Positions 7,569 through 17,968 of a stretch of 64,000 nucleotides of DNA are shown piece after piece. Origin of the DNA: Streptomyces sp. CG1 (lineage in GTDB: Bacteria > Actinomycetota > Actinomycetes > Streptomycetales > Streptomycetaceae). Positions within the stretch are counted from its first letter, which is position 1; each line of letters begins with the position of its first letter. A program made the translations under genes and the position numbers. The stretch covers positions 2,232,001 to 2,296,000 of the forward strand of contig NZ_CP163518.1 in assembly GCF_041080625.1 (NCBI RefSeq), given 5' to 3'. The notes under the pieces were generated by a model that saw nothing but the letters and a program-made list of their open reading frames with translations, had not been told where the DNA came from and searched no databases.

Positions 7569-10303
7569 AGGTGGACGTCAACGGCCGGACCTTCGAGGAG
7601 GAACCCCGGCCCGGCCAGTGCCTGCGTACGTATCTGCGCGAACGCGGCTGGTTCGGCGTGAAGAAGGGCTGCGACCAGGGCGACTGCGGCGCCTGCACGG
7701 TTCATGTCGACGGCAGGCCCGTGCACAGCTGCCTGTACCCGGCCTTCCGGGCCGACGGCCACCGTGTCACCACGGTCGAGGGCCTGGCCTCCCCGGACGG
7801 CGAACTCCACCCCGTCCAGCAGAAGTTCCTCGACGCCCAGGGCTTCCAGTGCGGCTTCTGCACCGCCGGCTTCCTGATGACCACGTCCGCCCTCGACGAG
7901 GACAAACTGGCCGACCTGCCACGGGCGTTCAAGGGCAACCTGTGCCGCTGCACCGGCTACCGGGCCATCGAGGACGCCGTACGCGGGGTGAAGAACGTGG
8001 AGGCGCCCGCGCCCGGTGAGTCCGTCGGCCGCAGCCTGCCCGCCCCGGCCGGACCCCAGGTCGTCACCGGCACCGCCCGCTACACCTTCGACATCGACGT
8101 GCCCGGCCTGCTCCACATGAAGCTGCTGCGCTCCCCGCACGCCCACGCCCGCATCCTCGCGATCGACACCACCGCCGCGCTGCGCGTCCCGGGCGTCCAA
8201 GCGGTGTTCACCCACCACGACGCCCCGGAACGGCACTTCTCGACCGCCCGCCACGAGCACCCCGAGGAGGACCCGGACGACACCCGCGTTCTCGACGACA
8301 CGGTCCGGTACGTGGGCCAGCGCGTGGCGGCCGTCGTCGCCGACAGCGAGGCGGCCGCCGAGGAGGGCTGCCGGCGGATCGAGGTGACGTACGAGGAACT
8401 GCCCGCCGTACTCGACCCCGAGGAGGCCATGCGGCCGGGGGCTCCCGTGGTCCACGACAAGGATGCCCAGGCGGCCCGGATCTCCCGCCCGCAGGACAAC
8501 GTCGTCGGCGAGGCGCACGGCGAGATCGGCGATGTCGCAGCGGGCTTCGCCGAGGCGGACGTCGTCTACGAGGAGACCTTCCGCACCCAGCGGGTCCAGC
8601 ACGCCAGCCTGGAGACGCACGGCGCGGTCGCCTGGATCGACGAGGACGGCCGGCTCACCGTCCGCACGAGCTCCCAGACCCCGTTCCTCACCCGCCGCGC
8701 GCTGTGCGCCCTGTACAACCTGCCCGAGGAGCAGGTGCGGGTGGTGGTGGGCCGGGTCGGCGGCGGGTTCGGTGGCAAGCAGGAGATGCTGGTCGAGGAC
8801 ATCGTGGCCCTGGCCGTACTGAAGCTGCGCAAGCCGGTGAAGCTGGAGTACACGCGCGCGGAGCAGTTCTACGGCGCGACCACCCGGCACCCCTTCACGA
8901 TCCGGGTGAAGGCGGGCGCCCGCCGCGACGGCGCGCTCACCGCCCTCCAGCTCCGCGTCGTCGCCAACACCGGTGCATACGGCAACCACGGTCCGGCCGT
9001 GATGTTCCACAGCGTCGGCGAGTCCATGGCGGTCTACCGCGCCGCGCACAAACAGGTCGACGCCTACTCGGTGTACACGCACACCGTCCCGGCGGGCGCC
9101 TTCCGGGGCTACGGCCTCGGCCAGGTGCTGTTCGCGGTGGAGTCCGCGCTGGACGAGCTGGCCCGGCGGCTGGACCTGGACCCGCTGGAGTTCAAGGCCC
9201 GCAACATCATCGGCCCCGACGAGCCGATGCTCACCCCGGGCGGCCACGAGGAGGACCTGCACATCGCGAGCTACGGCCTCGACCAGTGCCTGTCGGTCGT
9301 ACGCAGAGCACAGTCCCAGCCCGGTGAACCCGCCCCCGACGGCTGGCTGCTCGGTGAGGGCGCGGCCCTGGCGATGATCGCGACCGGCCCGCCCGGCGGC
9401 CACATCGCCGACGCGAAGGCCACTCTGCTGTCCGACGGCACCTTCGATCTGGCCGTCGGCACCGCCGAGTTCGGCAACGGCACCACCACCGTGCACAAAC
9501 AGATCGCGGCAGGTGAACTCGCCACCACCGTCGACCGGATCGCCATCCGCCAGTCCGACACGGACGTCGTACGACACGACACCGGCGCCTTCGCGTCCAC
9601 CGGCACGGTTGTCGCCGGCAAGGCCACCCTGCGGGCCGCCCGCACCCTCGCCGACCAGCTGCTGGACTTCGCCGCCGCTCATCTGGGCGTGCCGCGCGCC
9701 GACTGCCGGCTCACCGAGGAGGCCGTGCTCCACCCCGGCGGACGCCTGCTGCTCAAGGAGGTGTACGCGGCCGCCCGCGCGGTCGGCCTGGAGCTCGCCG
9801 CCGACGGGCACTTCGGCGGCACCCCGCGCTCGGTCGCCTTCAACGCGCACTGGTTCCGGGTGGCGGTCGATCCCGGCACCGGCGAGATCCGCATCCTGCG
9901 CAGTGTGCACGCCGCCGACGCGGGCAAGGTGATGAACCCGATGCAGTGCCGGGGCCAGGTGGAGGGCGGGGTCGCCCAGGCGCTCGGCGCCACGCTCTTC
10001 GAGCGGGTGCTGCTGGACGAGCGGGGCGCGGTCGACACGGCCGCCTTCCGCCGCTACCGGCTCCCGCAGTACGCGGATGTGCCGCGCACCGAGGTGCACT
10101 TCATGGAGACGGCCGACGCGATCGGCCCGCTGGGCGCGAAGTCGATGAGCGAGAGCCCCTTCAACCCGGTCGCCCCGGCCCTGGCGAACGCCCTGCGGGA
10201 CGCGACGGGCGTGCGGTTCACCGAGGTGCCGCTGCTGCGTGACCGGGTGTGGCGCGAGCTGGCGCGCCACAGCGGTAGCCGCCGTCCACCCGGATCGCCG
10301 TGA
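7565..10303 (+). CDS. Fused xanthine dehydrogenase small (2Fe-2S) and large (molybdopterin) subunit
   Basis: 912 residues. The N-terminal 150 residues are the 2Fe-2S subunit: cysteines 36, 41, 44 and 56 for the plant-type cluster and 96, 99, 127 and 129 for the second cluster. A short linker leads to the Mo-cofactor subunit, with GGGFGGK for molybdopterin binding, the AFRGYG loop (arginine near the substrate) and a C-terminal GAKSMSESPFNP, which retains the catalytic glutamate in the place of the usual GE. The enzyme oxidises hypoxanthine/xanthine to urate with the FAD subunit. Many bacteria encode these as separate genes; here they are one chain. The 3' end overlaps the minus-strand gene at 10218 by 86 bp. 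Confidence 0.88.
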   Translation: MKVDVNGRTFEEEPRPGQCLRTYLRERGWFGVKKGCDQGDCGACTVHVDGRPVHSCLYPAFRADGHRVTTVEGLASPDGELHPVQQKFLDAQGFQCGFCTAGFLMTTSALDEDKLADLPRAFKGNLCRCTGYRAIEDAVRGVKNVEAPAPGESVGRSLPAPAGPQVVTGTARYTFDIDVPGLLHMKLLRSPHAHARILAIDTTAALRVPGVQAVFTHHDAPERHFSTARHEHPEEDPDDTRVLDDTVRYVGQRVAAVVADSEAAAEEGCRRIEVTYEELPAVLDPEEAMRPGAPVVHDKDAQAARISRPQDNVVGEAHGEIGDVAAGFAEADVVYEETFRTQRVQHASLETHGAVAWIDEDGRLTVRTSSQTPFLTRRALCALYNLPEEQVRVVVGRVGGGFGGKQEMLVEDIVALAVLKLRKPVKLEYTRAEQFYGATTRHPFTIRVKAGARRDGALTALQLRVVANTGAYGNHGPAVMFHSVGESMAVYRAAHKQVDAYSVYTHTVPAGAFRGYGLGQVLFAVESALDELARRLDLDPLEFKARNIIGPDEPMLTPGGHEEDLHIASYGLDQCLSVVRRAQSQPGEPAPDGWLLGEGAALAMIATGPPGGHIADAKATLLSDGTFDLAVGTAEFGNGTTTVHKQIAAGELATTVDRIAIRQSDTDVVRHDTGAFASTGTVVAGKATLRAARTLADQLLDFAAAHLGVPRADCRLTEEAVLHPGGRLLLKEVYAAARAVGLELAADGHFGGTPRSVAFNAHWFRVAVDPGTGEIRILRSVHAADAGKVMNPMQCRGQVEGGVAQALGATLFERVLLDERGAVDTAAFRRYRLPQYADVPRTEVHFMETADAIGPLGAKSMSESPFNPVAPALANALRDATGVRFTEVPLLRDRVWRELARHSGSRRPPGSP

Positions 10304-10706
10304 TCCCGCTGATGTGCCGGGCCCCGCACCGGTCCTGCGGGAGCACCAGCTGGGGTCCGGCCGCATCCAGCGGGGTGTCGTCGATGCGCACGCCGAGCAG
10401 GACGGGCGCGTCGGCGAAGTCCGGGTCGATCTCGGCCCAGGACAGCACGGCGTGGTGGCCGTCGGTGCCGGTGACGGCGATGAGGAAGCGCAGCCGGTCC
10501 TTGCGCCGCGCCGGGTCGAAACCGGGCCCCGCGTCGACCAGGACGTCGTACAGCCGGGGGCCGGCGAACCGGTGGTGCTGGATGCCGCTGGTCGCGCACT
10601 CGAAGCTGACGTCCACCCGGTGCTGCGGCCAGCGGAGCAGGTCCGGCACGGTCAGCCGGGCGGGCCGGGCCAGATCGCCGGTCAGGTCGAGTTGCGCGAG
10701 CGTCAC
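10218..10706 (-). CDS. Short sulfite-oxidase-fold molybdopterin-binding protein
   Basis: 162 residues from GTG 10706, which has GGAGG about ten bases upstream. The chain matches the oxidoreductase molybdopterin-binding fold: VPDLLRWPQH, FECATSG with C37 at the place of the Mo-ligand cysteine, a RFAGPRLYDVLVDAG block equivalent to the WxGVxLxdlL motif, and HxxVLSWAEIDPDFADAPVLL. It lacks the dimerisation domain and signal peptide of full sulfite oxidases, so it is a cytoplasmic single-domain protein of unknown substrate. It sits tail-to-tail with xdh, sharing 86 bp, and head-to-head with modA across 200 bp. Confidence 0.7.
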   Translation of the reverse strand: MTLAQLDLTGDLARPARLTVPDLLRWPQHRVDVSFECATSGIQHHRFAGPRLYDVLVDAGPGFDPARRKDRLRFLIAVTGTDGHHAVLSWAEIDPDFADAPVLLGVRIDDTPLDAAGPQLVLPQDRCGARHISGITAIRVDGGYRCGAPARATPGHAAAAPR

Positions 10707-10760
10707 CTGCGACCACCTCCCGCAGCACCGTACCCGCCGGAGCGCACCGTGCAAACGCAC

Positions 10761-10797
10761 ATGCGAGCTCCGCATCACAAGTTCGCAGCTCATGCGA
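10761..10797. promoter_or_regulatory. Pair of short palindromes ATGCG-N5-CGCAT and TCGCA-N5-TGCGA upstream of modA
   Basis: The first palindrome is 10761-10775 and the second 10783-10797; their centres are 22 bp apart, two helical turns. Both have 5-bp arms around a 5-bp centre and share the TCGCA/TGCGA core seen before xdh. They lie 114-150 bp upstream of modA and in the promoter region of the opposite gene, so one regulator could act on both and on xdh. Confidence 0.45.
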
Positions 10798-10910
10798 TGC
10801 GACAGGAGACTTACAGCTGGCAGATGCGGCAGTATCATCGCCGCACGGCCGGATCCCCCCGGCCACGACAGGGCGCGACAGTTGTTCCACAGAACGCGAG
10901 GAGTAGAAAC

Positions 10911-11741
10911 GTGAAGACCCGTTCCGTGCGCCGGACCCGGCGAATGCTGCAGCTGGCCGGTGCGGGAGCCGCCGCCCTGATGGCACTCAGCGCCTGCTCC
11001 TCCTCGTCCTCCTCGACATCCAAGGACACCTCGGCCTCGTCGGGGTCGTCGGCCTCACCGAAGCTGTCCGGCTCGGTCACCGTGTTCGCGGCCGCCTCGC
11101 TGAAGGAGAGCTTCACGACCCTGGGCCAGGAGTTCGAGAAGCAGTACCCGGGCACCCACGTCAACTTCAACTTCGGCGGCAGCGACACCCTGGCCGCCAG
11201 CATCACCGGCGGTGCCCCGGCGGACGTCTTCGCCGCCGCCAGCCCCAAGACCATGAAGATCGTCACGGCCAAGAAGGACGCGGCCGGGACCCCGGCCACC
11301 TTCGTCCGCAACCAGCTCGAGATCGCCACCGTGCCGGGCAACCCGCACAAGGTGGCCTCGCTGAAGGACCTCACCAAGTCCGGTCTGAAGGTCGTCCTCT
11401 GCGACAAGACGGTGCCGTGCGGCGCCGCCGCGCAGAAGGCCCTGGACGCCAGCCACCTCAAGCTCACCCCGGTCTCCTACGAGCAGGACGTCAAGGGCGC
11501 CCTGAACAAGGTGGAGCTGAAGGAGGCCGACGCCGCGGTCGTCTACAAGACCGACGTGCACGCCGCGGGTGACAAGGTGGAGGGCGTGGAGTTCCCCGAG
11601 TCGGCCAAGGCGATCAACGACTACCCGATCGTCCTGCTGAAGAACGCGCCGAACGCCGAAACCGCCAAGGCGTTCATCGCCCTCGTGCAGTCCGCCGAGG
11701 GCCAGAAGGTGCTGAGCCAGGCCGGCTTCCTCCAGCCGTGA
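10911..11741 (+). CDS. modA: Molybdate ABC transporter substrate-binding lipoprotein ModA
   Basis: 276 residues from GTG 10911 with GAGGAG upstream. A lipoprotein signal ends at the lipobox ALSAC, followed by a Ser/Thr-rich linker and the periplasmic-type binding domain. VFAAASLKESFTTLG, GGSDTLAASITGGAPADVFAAAS and the C-terminal YPIVLLKNAPNAETAKAFI are typical of ModA. It captures molybdate outside the membrane and hands it to ModB. The promoter region carries paired palindromes. The gene is followed at once by modB and modC, so the three form one operon. Confidence 0.93.
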   Translation: MKTRSVRRTRRMLQLAGAGAAALMALSACSSSSSSTSKDTSASSGSSASPKLSGSVTVFAAASLKESFTTLGQEFEKQYPGTHVNFNFGGSDTLAASITGGAPADVFAAASPKTMKIVTAKKDAAGTPATFVRNQLEIATVPGNPHKVASLKDLTKSGLKVVLCDKTVPCGAAAQKALDASHLKLTPVSYEQDVKGALNKVELKEADAAVVYKTDVHAAGDKVEGVEFPESAKAINDYPIVLLKNAPNAETAKAFIALVQSAEGQKVLSQAGFLQP

Positions 11742-11826
11742 CCTCGCTTCACGAACCCGGCGCCGCGGCCGGCCCCCGCACGGGCCGGCCGCGGCGCCGC
11801 CGCGTCGGCACGGGGGCCGACGCGGG

Positions 11827-12597
11827 GTGCCGTTGCCGCTGTTGCTGCCGGGCCTGCTGGCGCTGGTGTTCCTGCTGCTGCCCCTGGTCGCGCTCCTCAT
11901 CCGCGCACCCTGGGGCAGCCTGCCGGACCAGCTGTCCAGCACCGAGGTCTGGCAGGCGCTTCAGCTCTCACTGATCAGCGCCACGGCGGCAACGGCCGTC
12001 AGCCTCGTCCTGGGTGTGCCCCTGGCCTGGCTGCTGGCCCGTACGGACTTCCCCGGCCGGGGGTTCGTACGGGCCCTGGTGACCTTGCCGCTCGTGCTGC
12101 CGCCGGTGGTCGGCGGTGTGGCCCTGCTGCTGGCGCTCGGCCGCAACGGGGTGATCGGCAAGTTGCTGGACGCCTGGTTCGGGATCACGCTGCCGTTCAC
12201 CACCGCAGGTGTCGTGATCGCGGAGGCGTTCGTCGCGATGCCGTTCCTGGTCATCAGCGTCGAGGGCACCCTGCGCGCGGCCGACCCGCGCTTCGAGGAG
12301 GCGGCGACGACGCTCGGAGCGTCCCGCTTCACCGCGTTCCGCCGGGTCACCCTGCCGCTGATCGCGCCCGGCATCGCGGCGGGGGCGGTGCTGGCCTGGG
12401 CACGTGCACTCGGCGAGTTCGGCGCGACGATCACGTTCGCGGGCAACTTCCCCGGCCGCACCCAGACCATGCCCCTCGCGGTCTACCTGGCCCTGCAGAA
12501 CGATCCCGACGCGGCGATCTCACTCAGCCTGGTCCTGCTGGTGGTCTCCATTGCGGTGCTGGCCGGCCTCAGGGACCGTTGGATGACGACACCATGA
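11827..12597 (+). CDS. modB: Molybdate ABC transporter permease ModB
   Basis: 256 residues from GTG 11827. The usual ModB features are present: multiple hydrophobic helices and the cytoplasmic EAA loop (EEAATTLGASRFTAFRRVTLPLIAPGI) that docks the ATPase. The start is odd: the modA stop overlaps a GTGA at 11738 whose frame gives an arginine-rich leader, typical of a ModB N-terminus, and it joins this frame only if one G is added in the GGGG run at 11824-11827. Either the true start is 11738 with a frameshift, or translation starts at 11827 without a clear ribosome site. Confidence 0.88.
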   Translation: MPLPLLLPGLLALVFLLLPLVALLIRAPWGSLPDQLSSTEVWQALQLSLISATAATAVSLVLGVPLAWLLARTDFPGRGFVRALVTLPLVLPPVVGGVALLLALGRNGVIGKLLDAWFGITLPFTTAGVVIAEAFVAMPFLVISVEGTLRAADPRFEEAATTLGASRFTAFRRVTLPLIAPGIAAGAVLAWARALGEFGATITFAGNFPGRTQTMPLAVYLALQNDPDAAISLSLVLLVVSIAVLAGLRDRWMTTP

Positions 12598-13823
12598 CGA
12601 ACTCCCGCCCCACGACCACAGACGGCACGGAGCCGCCCCAGGGCCCGCACGCACCAGCGGCCGCCGACGGCGCTCAGTCCCCGCAGGGGCCACCCGTACC
12701 CGACGACGAACCCCGCGCGGATGGTCCGGATGGGAACCCGAAGCCGGCCGAAGGCCGGCCCACCACCTCCGACCTGCGCCCGACCACCGGCCTGGACACC
12801 CATGTCGTCGTCGACCGGGCCGCATTCCGCCTGGACATGACCCTCACCGCGGCCCCCGGAGACGTCGTCGCCCTGCTCGGCCCCAACGGCGCCGGCAAAA
12901 CCACCGCCCTACGCGCCCTGGCCGGCCTGACCCCGCTCACCGACGGCCACCTCAGGCTGGACGGTGCCTCCCTGGACCGCACTCCTCCGGAGTCCCGCCC
13001 GGTCGGCGTGGTCTTCCAGGACTACCTGCTCTTCCCGCATCTGTCCGCGCTGGACAACGTGGCCTTCGGGCCGCGCTGCCGGGGCGTGTCCAAGGCCGAG
13101 GCGCGTGTGCAGGCCGCCACGTGGCTGGACCGGATGGGCCTCGCCGACCACGCGGGTGCCAAGCCCCGGCGGCTCTCGGGCGGTCAGGCCCAGCGCGTTG
13201 CCCTCGCCCGCGCCCTGGCCACCCACCCCCGGCTGCTGCTCCTGGACGAGCCGCTGGCCGCCCTGGACGCCCGTACCCGCCTGGAGGTGCGCGCCCAACT
13301 GCGCCGCCATCTGGCCGAGTTCGAGGCGGTCGCCGTCCTTGTCACGCACGATCCACTGGACGCCATGGTGCTCGCGGACCGGCTGGTGGTCATCGAGCAC
13401 GGCCGGGTCGTCCAGGAAGGCACCCCCTCGGACATCGCCCGCCACCCACGCACCGACTACATCGCCCAGCTCGTCGGCCTCAACCTCTACCGGGGCCGGG
13501 CGGAACGGCACGCGGTACGACTCGACGGGGGTCCCCGGATCACCACCACGGAAGACCTGACAGGGCCGGTCTTCGTGGCGTTCCCGCCCAGCGCCGTCAC
13601 CCTGTTCCGGGACCGGCCCACCGGCGCCAGCGCCCGTAACCTCTGGCGGTGCGAGGTGACCGGACTGGAGACGCACGGCGACCAGATCCGCGCCGATCTC
13701 GGTGGCGAGCTCCCCCTCGCCGCCGACCTCACCACGGTCGCCGCCGCCGAACTCGATCTGCACCCGGGCGCGGCCGTCTGGGCGACGGTCAAAGCGACGC
13801 AGACACACGCATACCCGGCCTGA
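12594..13823 (+). CDS. modC: Molybdate ABC transporter ATP-binding protein ModC
   Basis: 409 residues from ATG 12594, overlapping the modB stop (ATGA). An unusual low-complexity N-terminal extension of about 70 Pro/Thr/Asp-rich residues precedes the ABC core: Walker A GPNGAGKTT, Q-loop, signature LSGGQ, Walker B LLLLDEPLAALD and the H-loop VTHD. After it is a C-terminal TOBE-like domain (from RNLWRCEVTGLETHG), which lets molybdate regulate the ATPase in ModC proteins. With ModA and ModB it completes the importer. Confidence 0.92.
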   Translation: MTNSRPTTTDGTEPPQGPHAPAAADGAQSPQGPPVPDDEPRADGPDGNPKPAEGRPTTSDLRPTTGLDTHVVVDRAAFRLDMTLTAAPGDVVALLGPNGAGKTTALRALAGLTPLTDGHLRLDGASLDRTPPESRPVGVVFQDYLLFPHLSALDNVAFGPRCRGVSKAEARVQAATWLDRMGLADHAGAKPRRLSGGQAQRVALARALATHPRLLLLDEPLAALDARTRLEVRAQLRRHLAEFEAVAVLVTHDPLDAMVLADRLVVIEHGRVVQEGTPSDIARHPRTDYIAQLVGLNLYRGRAERHAVRLDGGPRITTTEDLTGPVFVAFPPSAVTLFRDRPTGASARNLWRCEVTGLETHGDQIRADLGGELPLAADLTTVAAAELDLHPGAAVWATVKATQTHAYPA

Positions 13824-13851
13824 GCGGACGGGCGCCCTACCGTGGGTGCCC

Positions 13852-14271
13852 ATGACCCTGAGCATCCGCAACCAGCTCCCCGGCACGGTCACGGCCATCC
13901 AGCCGGGCGAGGCCATGGCCACCGTCAAGATCCGGCTCGACGGGGGCCAGGACCTGACCGCCGCGATCACCCTGGAGTCCGTCCGGGACCTCGGCCTGTC
14001 CGAAGGCTCCGCGGTCCGGGCCCTGGTCAAGTCCACCGAGGTCTCCCTCGCCACCGCGCCGATCGACCGTGTCTCGATCCGCAACCAGCTGCCGGGCACC
14101 GTCACCGACATCGCGGCCGGCGCCGCGATGGCCACCGTGAAGATCTCGATCGACGGCGGCTCGGTGACCTCCGCCATCACCAAGGAGTCGGCCACCGACC
14201 TCGGGCTCTCCGCCGGCTCCGCCGTGGTCGCCCTGATCAAGTCCACCGAGGTGGCGCTGGCGACGGCATGA
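13852..14271 (+). CDS. Tandem-Mop molbindin
   Basis: 139 residues from ATG 13852. It is two Mop domains in tandem: residues 1-70 and 71-139 both begin SIRNQLPGTVT, continue with GxAMATVKI, and end SAVxALxKSTEVxLAT. DNA identity between the halves is high, so the duplication is recent or constrained. Such di-Mop proteins store molybdate or tungstate in the cytoplasm as a hexamer-like assembly. It lies 28 bp after modC and is probably in the modABC transcript. A terminator follows directly. Confidence 0.88.
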   Translation: MTLSIRNQLPGTVTAIQPGEAMATVKIRLDGGQDLTAAITLESVRDLGLSEGSAVRALVKSTEVSLATAPIDRVSIRNQLPGTVTDIAAGAAMATVKISIDGGSVTSAITKESATDLGLSAGSAVVALIKSTEVALATA

Positions 14272-14277
14272 CACGGC

Positions 14278-14310
14278 CAGGGCCCCGCCCGGAAACCGGA
14301 CGGGGCCCTG
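14278..14310. terminator. Intrinsic terminator-like hairpin between molbindin and gcvP
   Basis: CAGGGCCCCG (14278-14287) and CGGGGCCCTG (14301-14310) are perfect 10-bp arms, with an inner CCGG-AAA-CCGG stem. The genes converge here (molbindin stop 14271; gcvP stop at 14326), so it can serve both. No T-run is present, as is common in Streptomyces. Confidence 0.75.
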
Positions 14311-14325
14311 AAAGCCACCGCGGAC

Positions 14326-17211
<2,886 letters not shown>

Positions 17212-17274
17212 TGCGGAGGCCTCCTGGTCTGACGCGACCTTTCAAGGGCACCACGGCGTGGGTGCCCCGACGGC

Positions 17275-17475
17275 CTCCCCCTCTGTCATCTCAACCTGAG
17301 AGCTTCACCGGGTATGCCCCGGCTTTCACCGTCGGTGAGGGCGGGAGCCATCGACACCCGCCCTGCTTTCCAGAGTGACCTCGTCCGTGCGGTACGTGAG
17401 CCTGAGAGATTCCGGGGAGGAGTTGCTCCTTCGGCGCCTCCGAGGTGGTCGGAGGACTCTCCCGCACGGGGTCAG
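17275..17475 (-). promoter_or_regulatory. Tandem glycine riboswitch in the gcvP leader
   Basis: On the minus strand, reading from about 17475 to 17275, two glycine-aptamer cores follow each other: GGAGAG (17458-17463), GCGCCGAAGGAGCAA and CTCTCAGGC in the first, and CACTCTGGAAAG, ACCGACGGTGAAAGCC and CTCTCAGGTTGAGATGACAGAG in the second. The pair is the standard cooperative glycine riboswitch layout. It ends about 65 bases before the gcvP start, so glycine binding most likely switches expression on. Boundaries are approximate. Confidence 0.85.
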
Positions 17476-17593
17476 CAGCCGCTGTCAGCCTACCAGCGGG
17501 GTCAACGCCCGAGCCCTCGAGTGGCCGCCTCCGTGAATGTGCTCTTTTGTAGTGCTTACGTATGAGTTGCGACCAAGTGGAGGGAGAGGGACC

Positions 17594-17968
17594 GTGCTGA
17601 CCGACATCGATCCCCGCAACCTGATCGGCCGCAAGGCGTTCGACCGCCATGGCACCAAGATCGGCACCATAGACGAGATCTACCTCGACGACGCGACCGG
17701 CGTGCCCGAGTGGGCGGCCATACGAACCGGCCTGTTCAGCCGGGACGCGTTCGTCCCCCTGGAGCCGAGCGAACTGCTCAAGGACGGCACCCTCCACGTC
17801 CCCTTCGACCGAGCCCTGATCAAGGATGCCCCCGACTTCGGCGTGGGCCGCCACCTCTCCCCCGAACAGGAAGTCCAGCTCTACCACCACTACGGCCTGG
17901 ATGTGGCCCCACCTCCCTCGGTCCCGGACCACGACTTCGGCAAACTGGCGGGGTCGGAGGAGGCCTGA
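17594..17968 (+). CDS. PRC-barrel domain protein
   Basis: 124 residues from GTG 17594, behind the purine-rich GGAGGGAGAGG. Residues 8-80 (NLIGRKAFDRHGTKIGTIDEIYLDDATGVPEWAAIRTGLF...FVPL) are a PRC-barrel, a small beta barrel also found in RimM and photosynthetic reaction centres; free-standing ones are common stress-linked proteins in actinobacteria. The specific role is unknown. Divergent from gcvP; its 3' end overlaps dinB by 79 bp. Confidence 0.85.
   Translation: MLTDIDPRNLIGRKAFDRHGTKIGTIDEIYLDDATGVPEWAAIRTGLFSRDAFVPLEPSELLKDGTLHVPFDRALIKDAPDFGVGRHLSPEQEVQLYHHYGLDVAPPPSVPDHDFGKLAGSEEA

Noticed and set aside
4922..10366. A single open frame of over 1,800 codons on the minus strand
   Set aside because: It is the PucR-type regulator extended through the antisense of xdh by GC bias; the real start is ATG 6532 with a good ribosome site.
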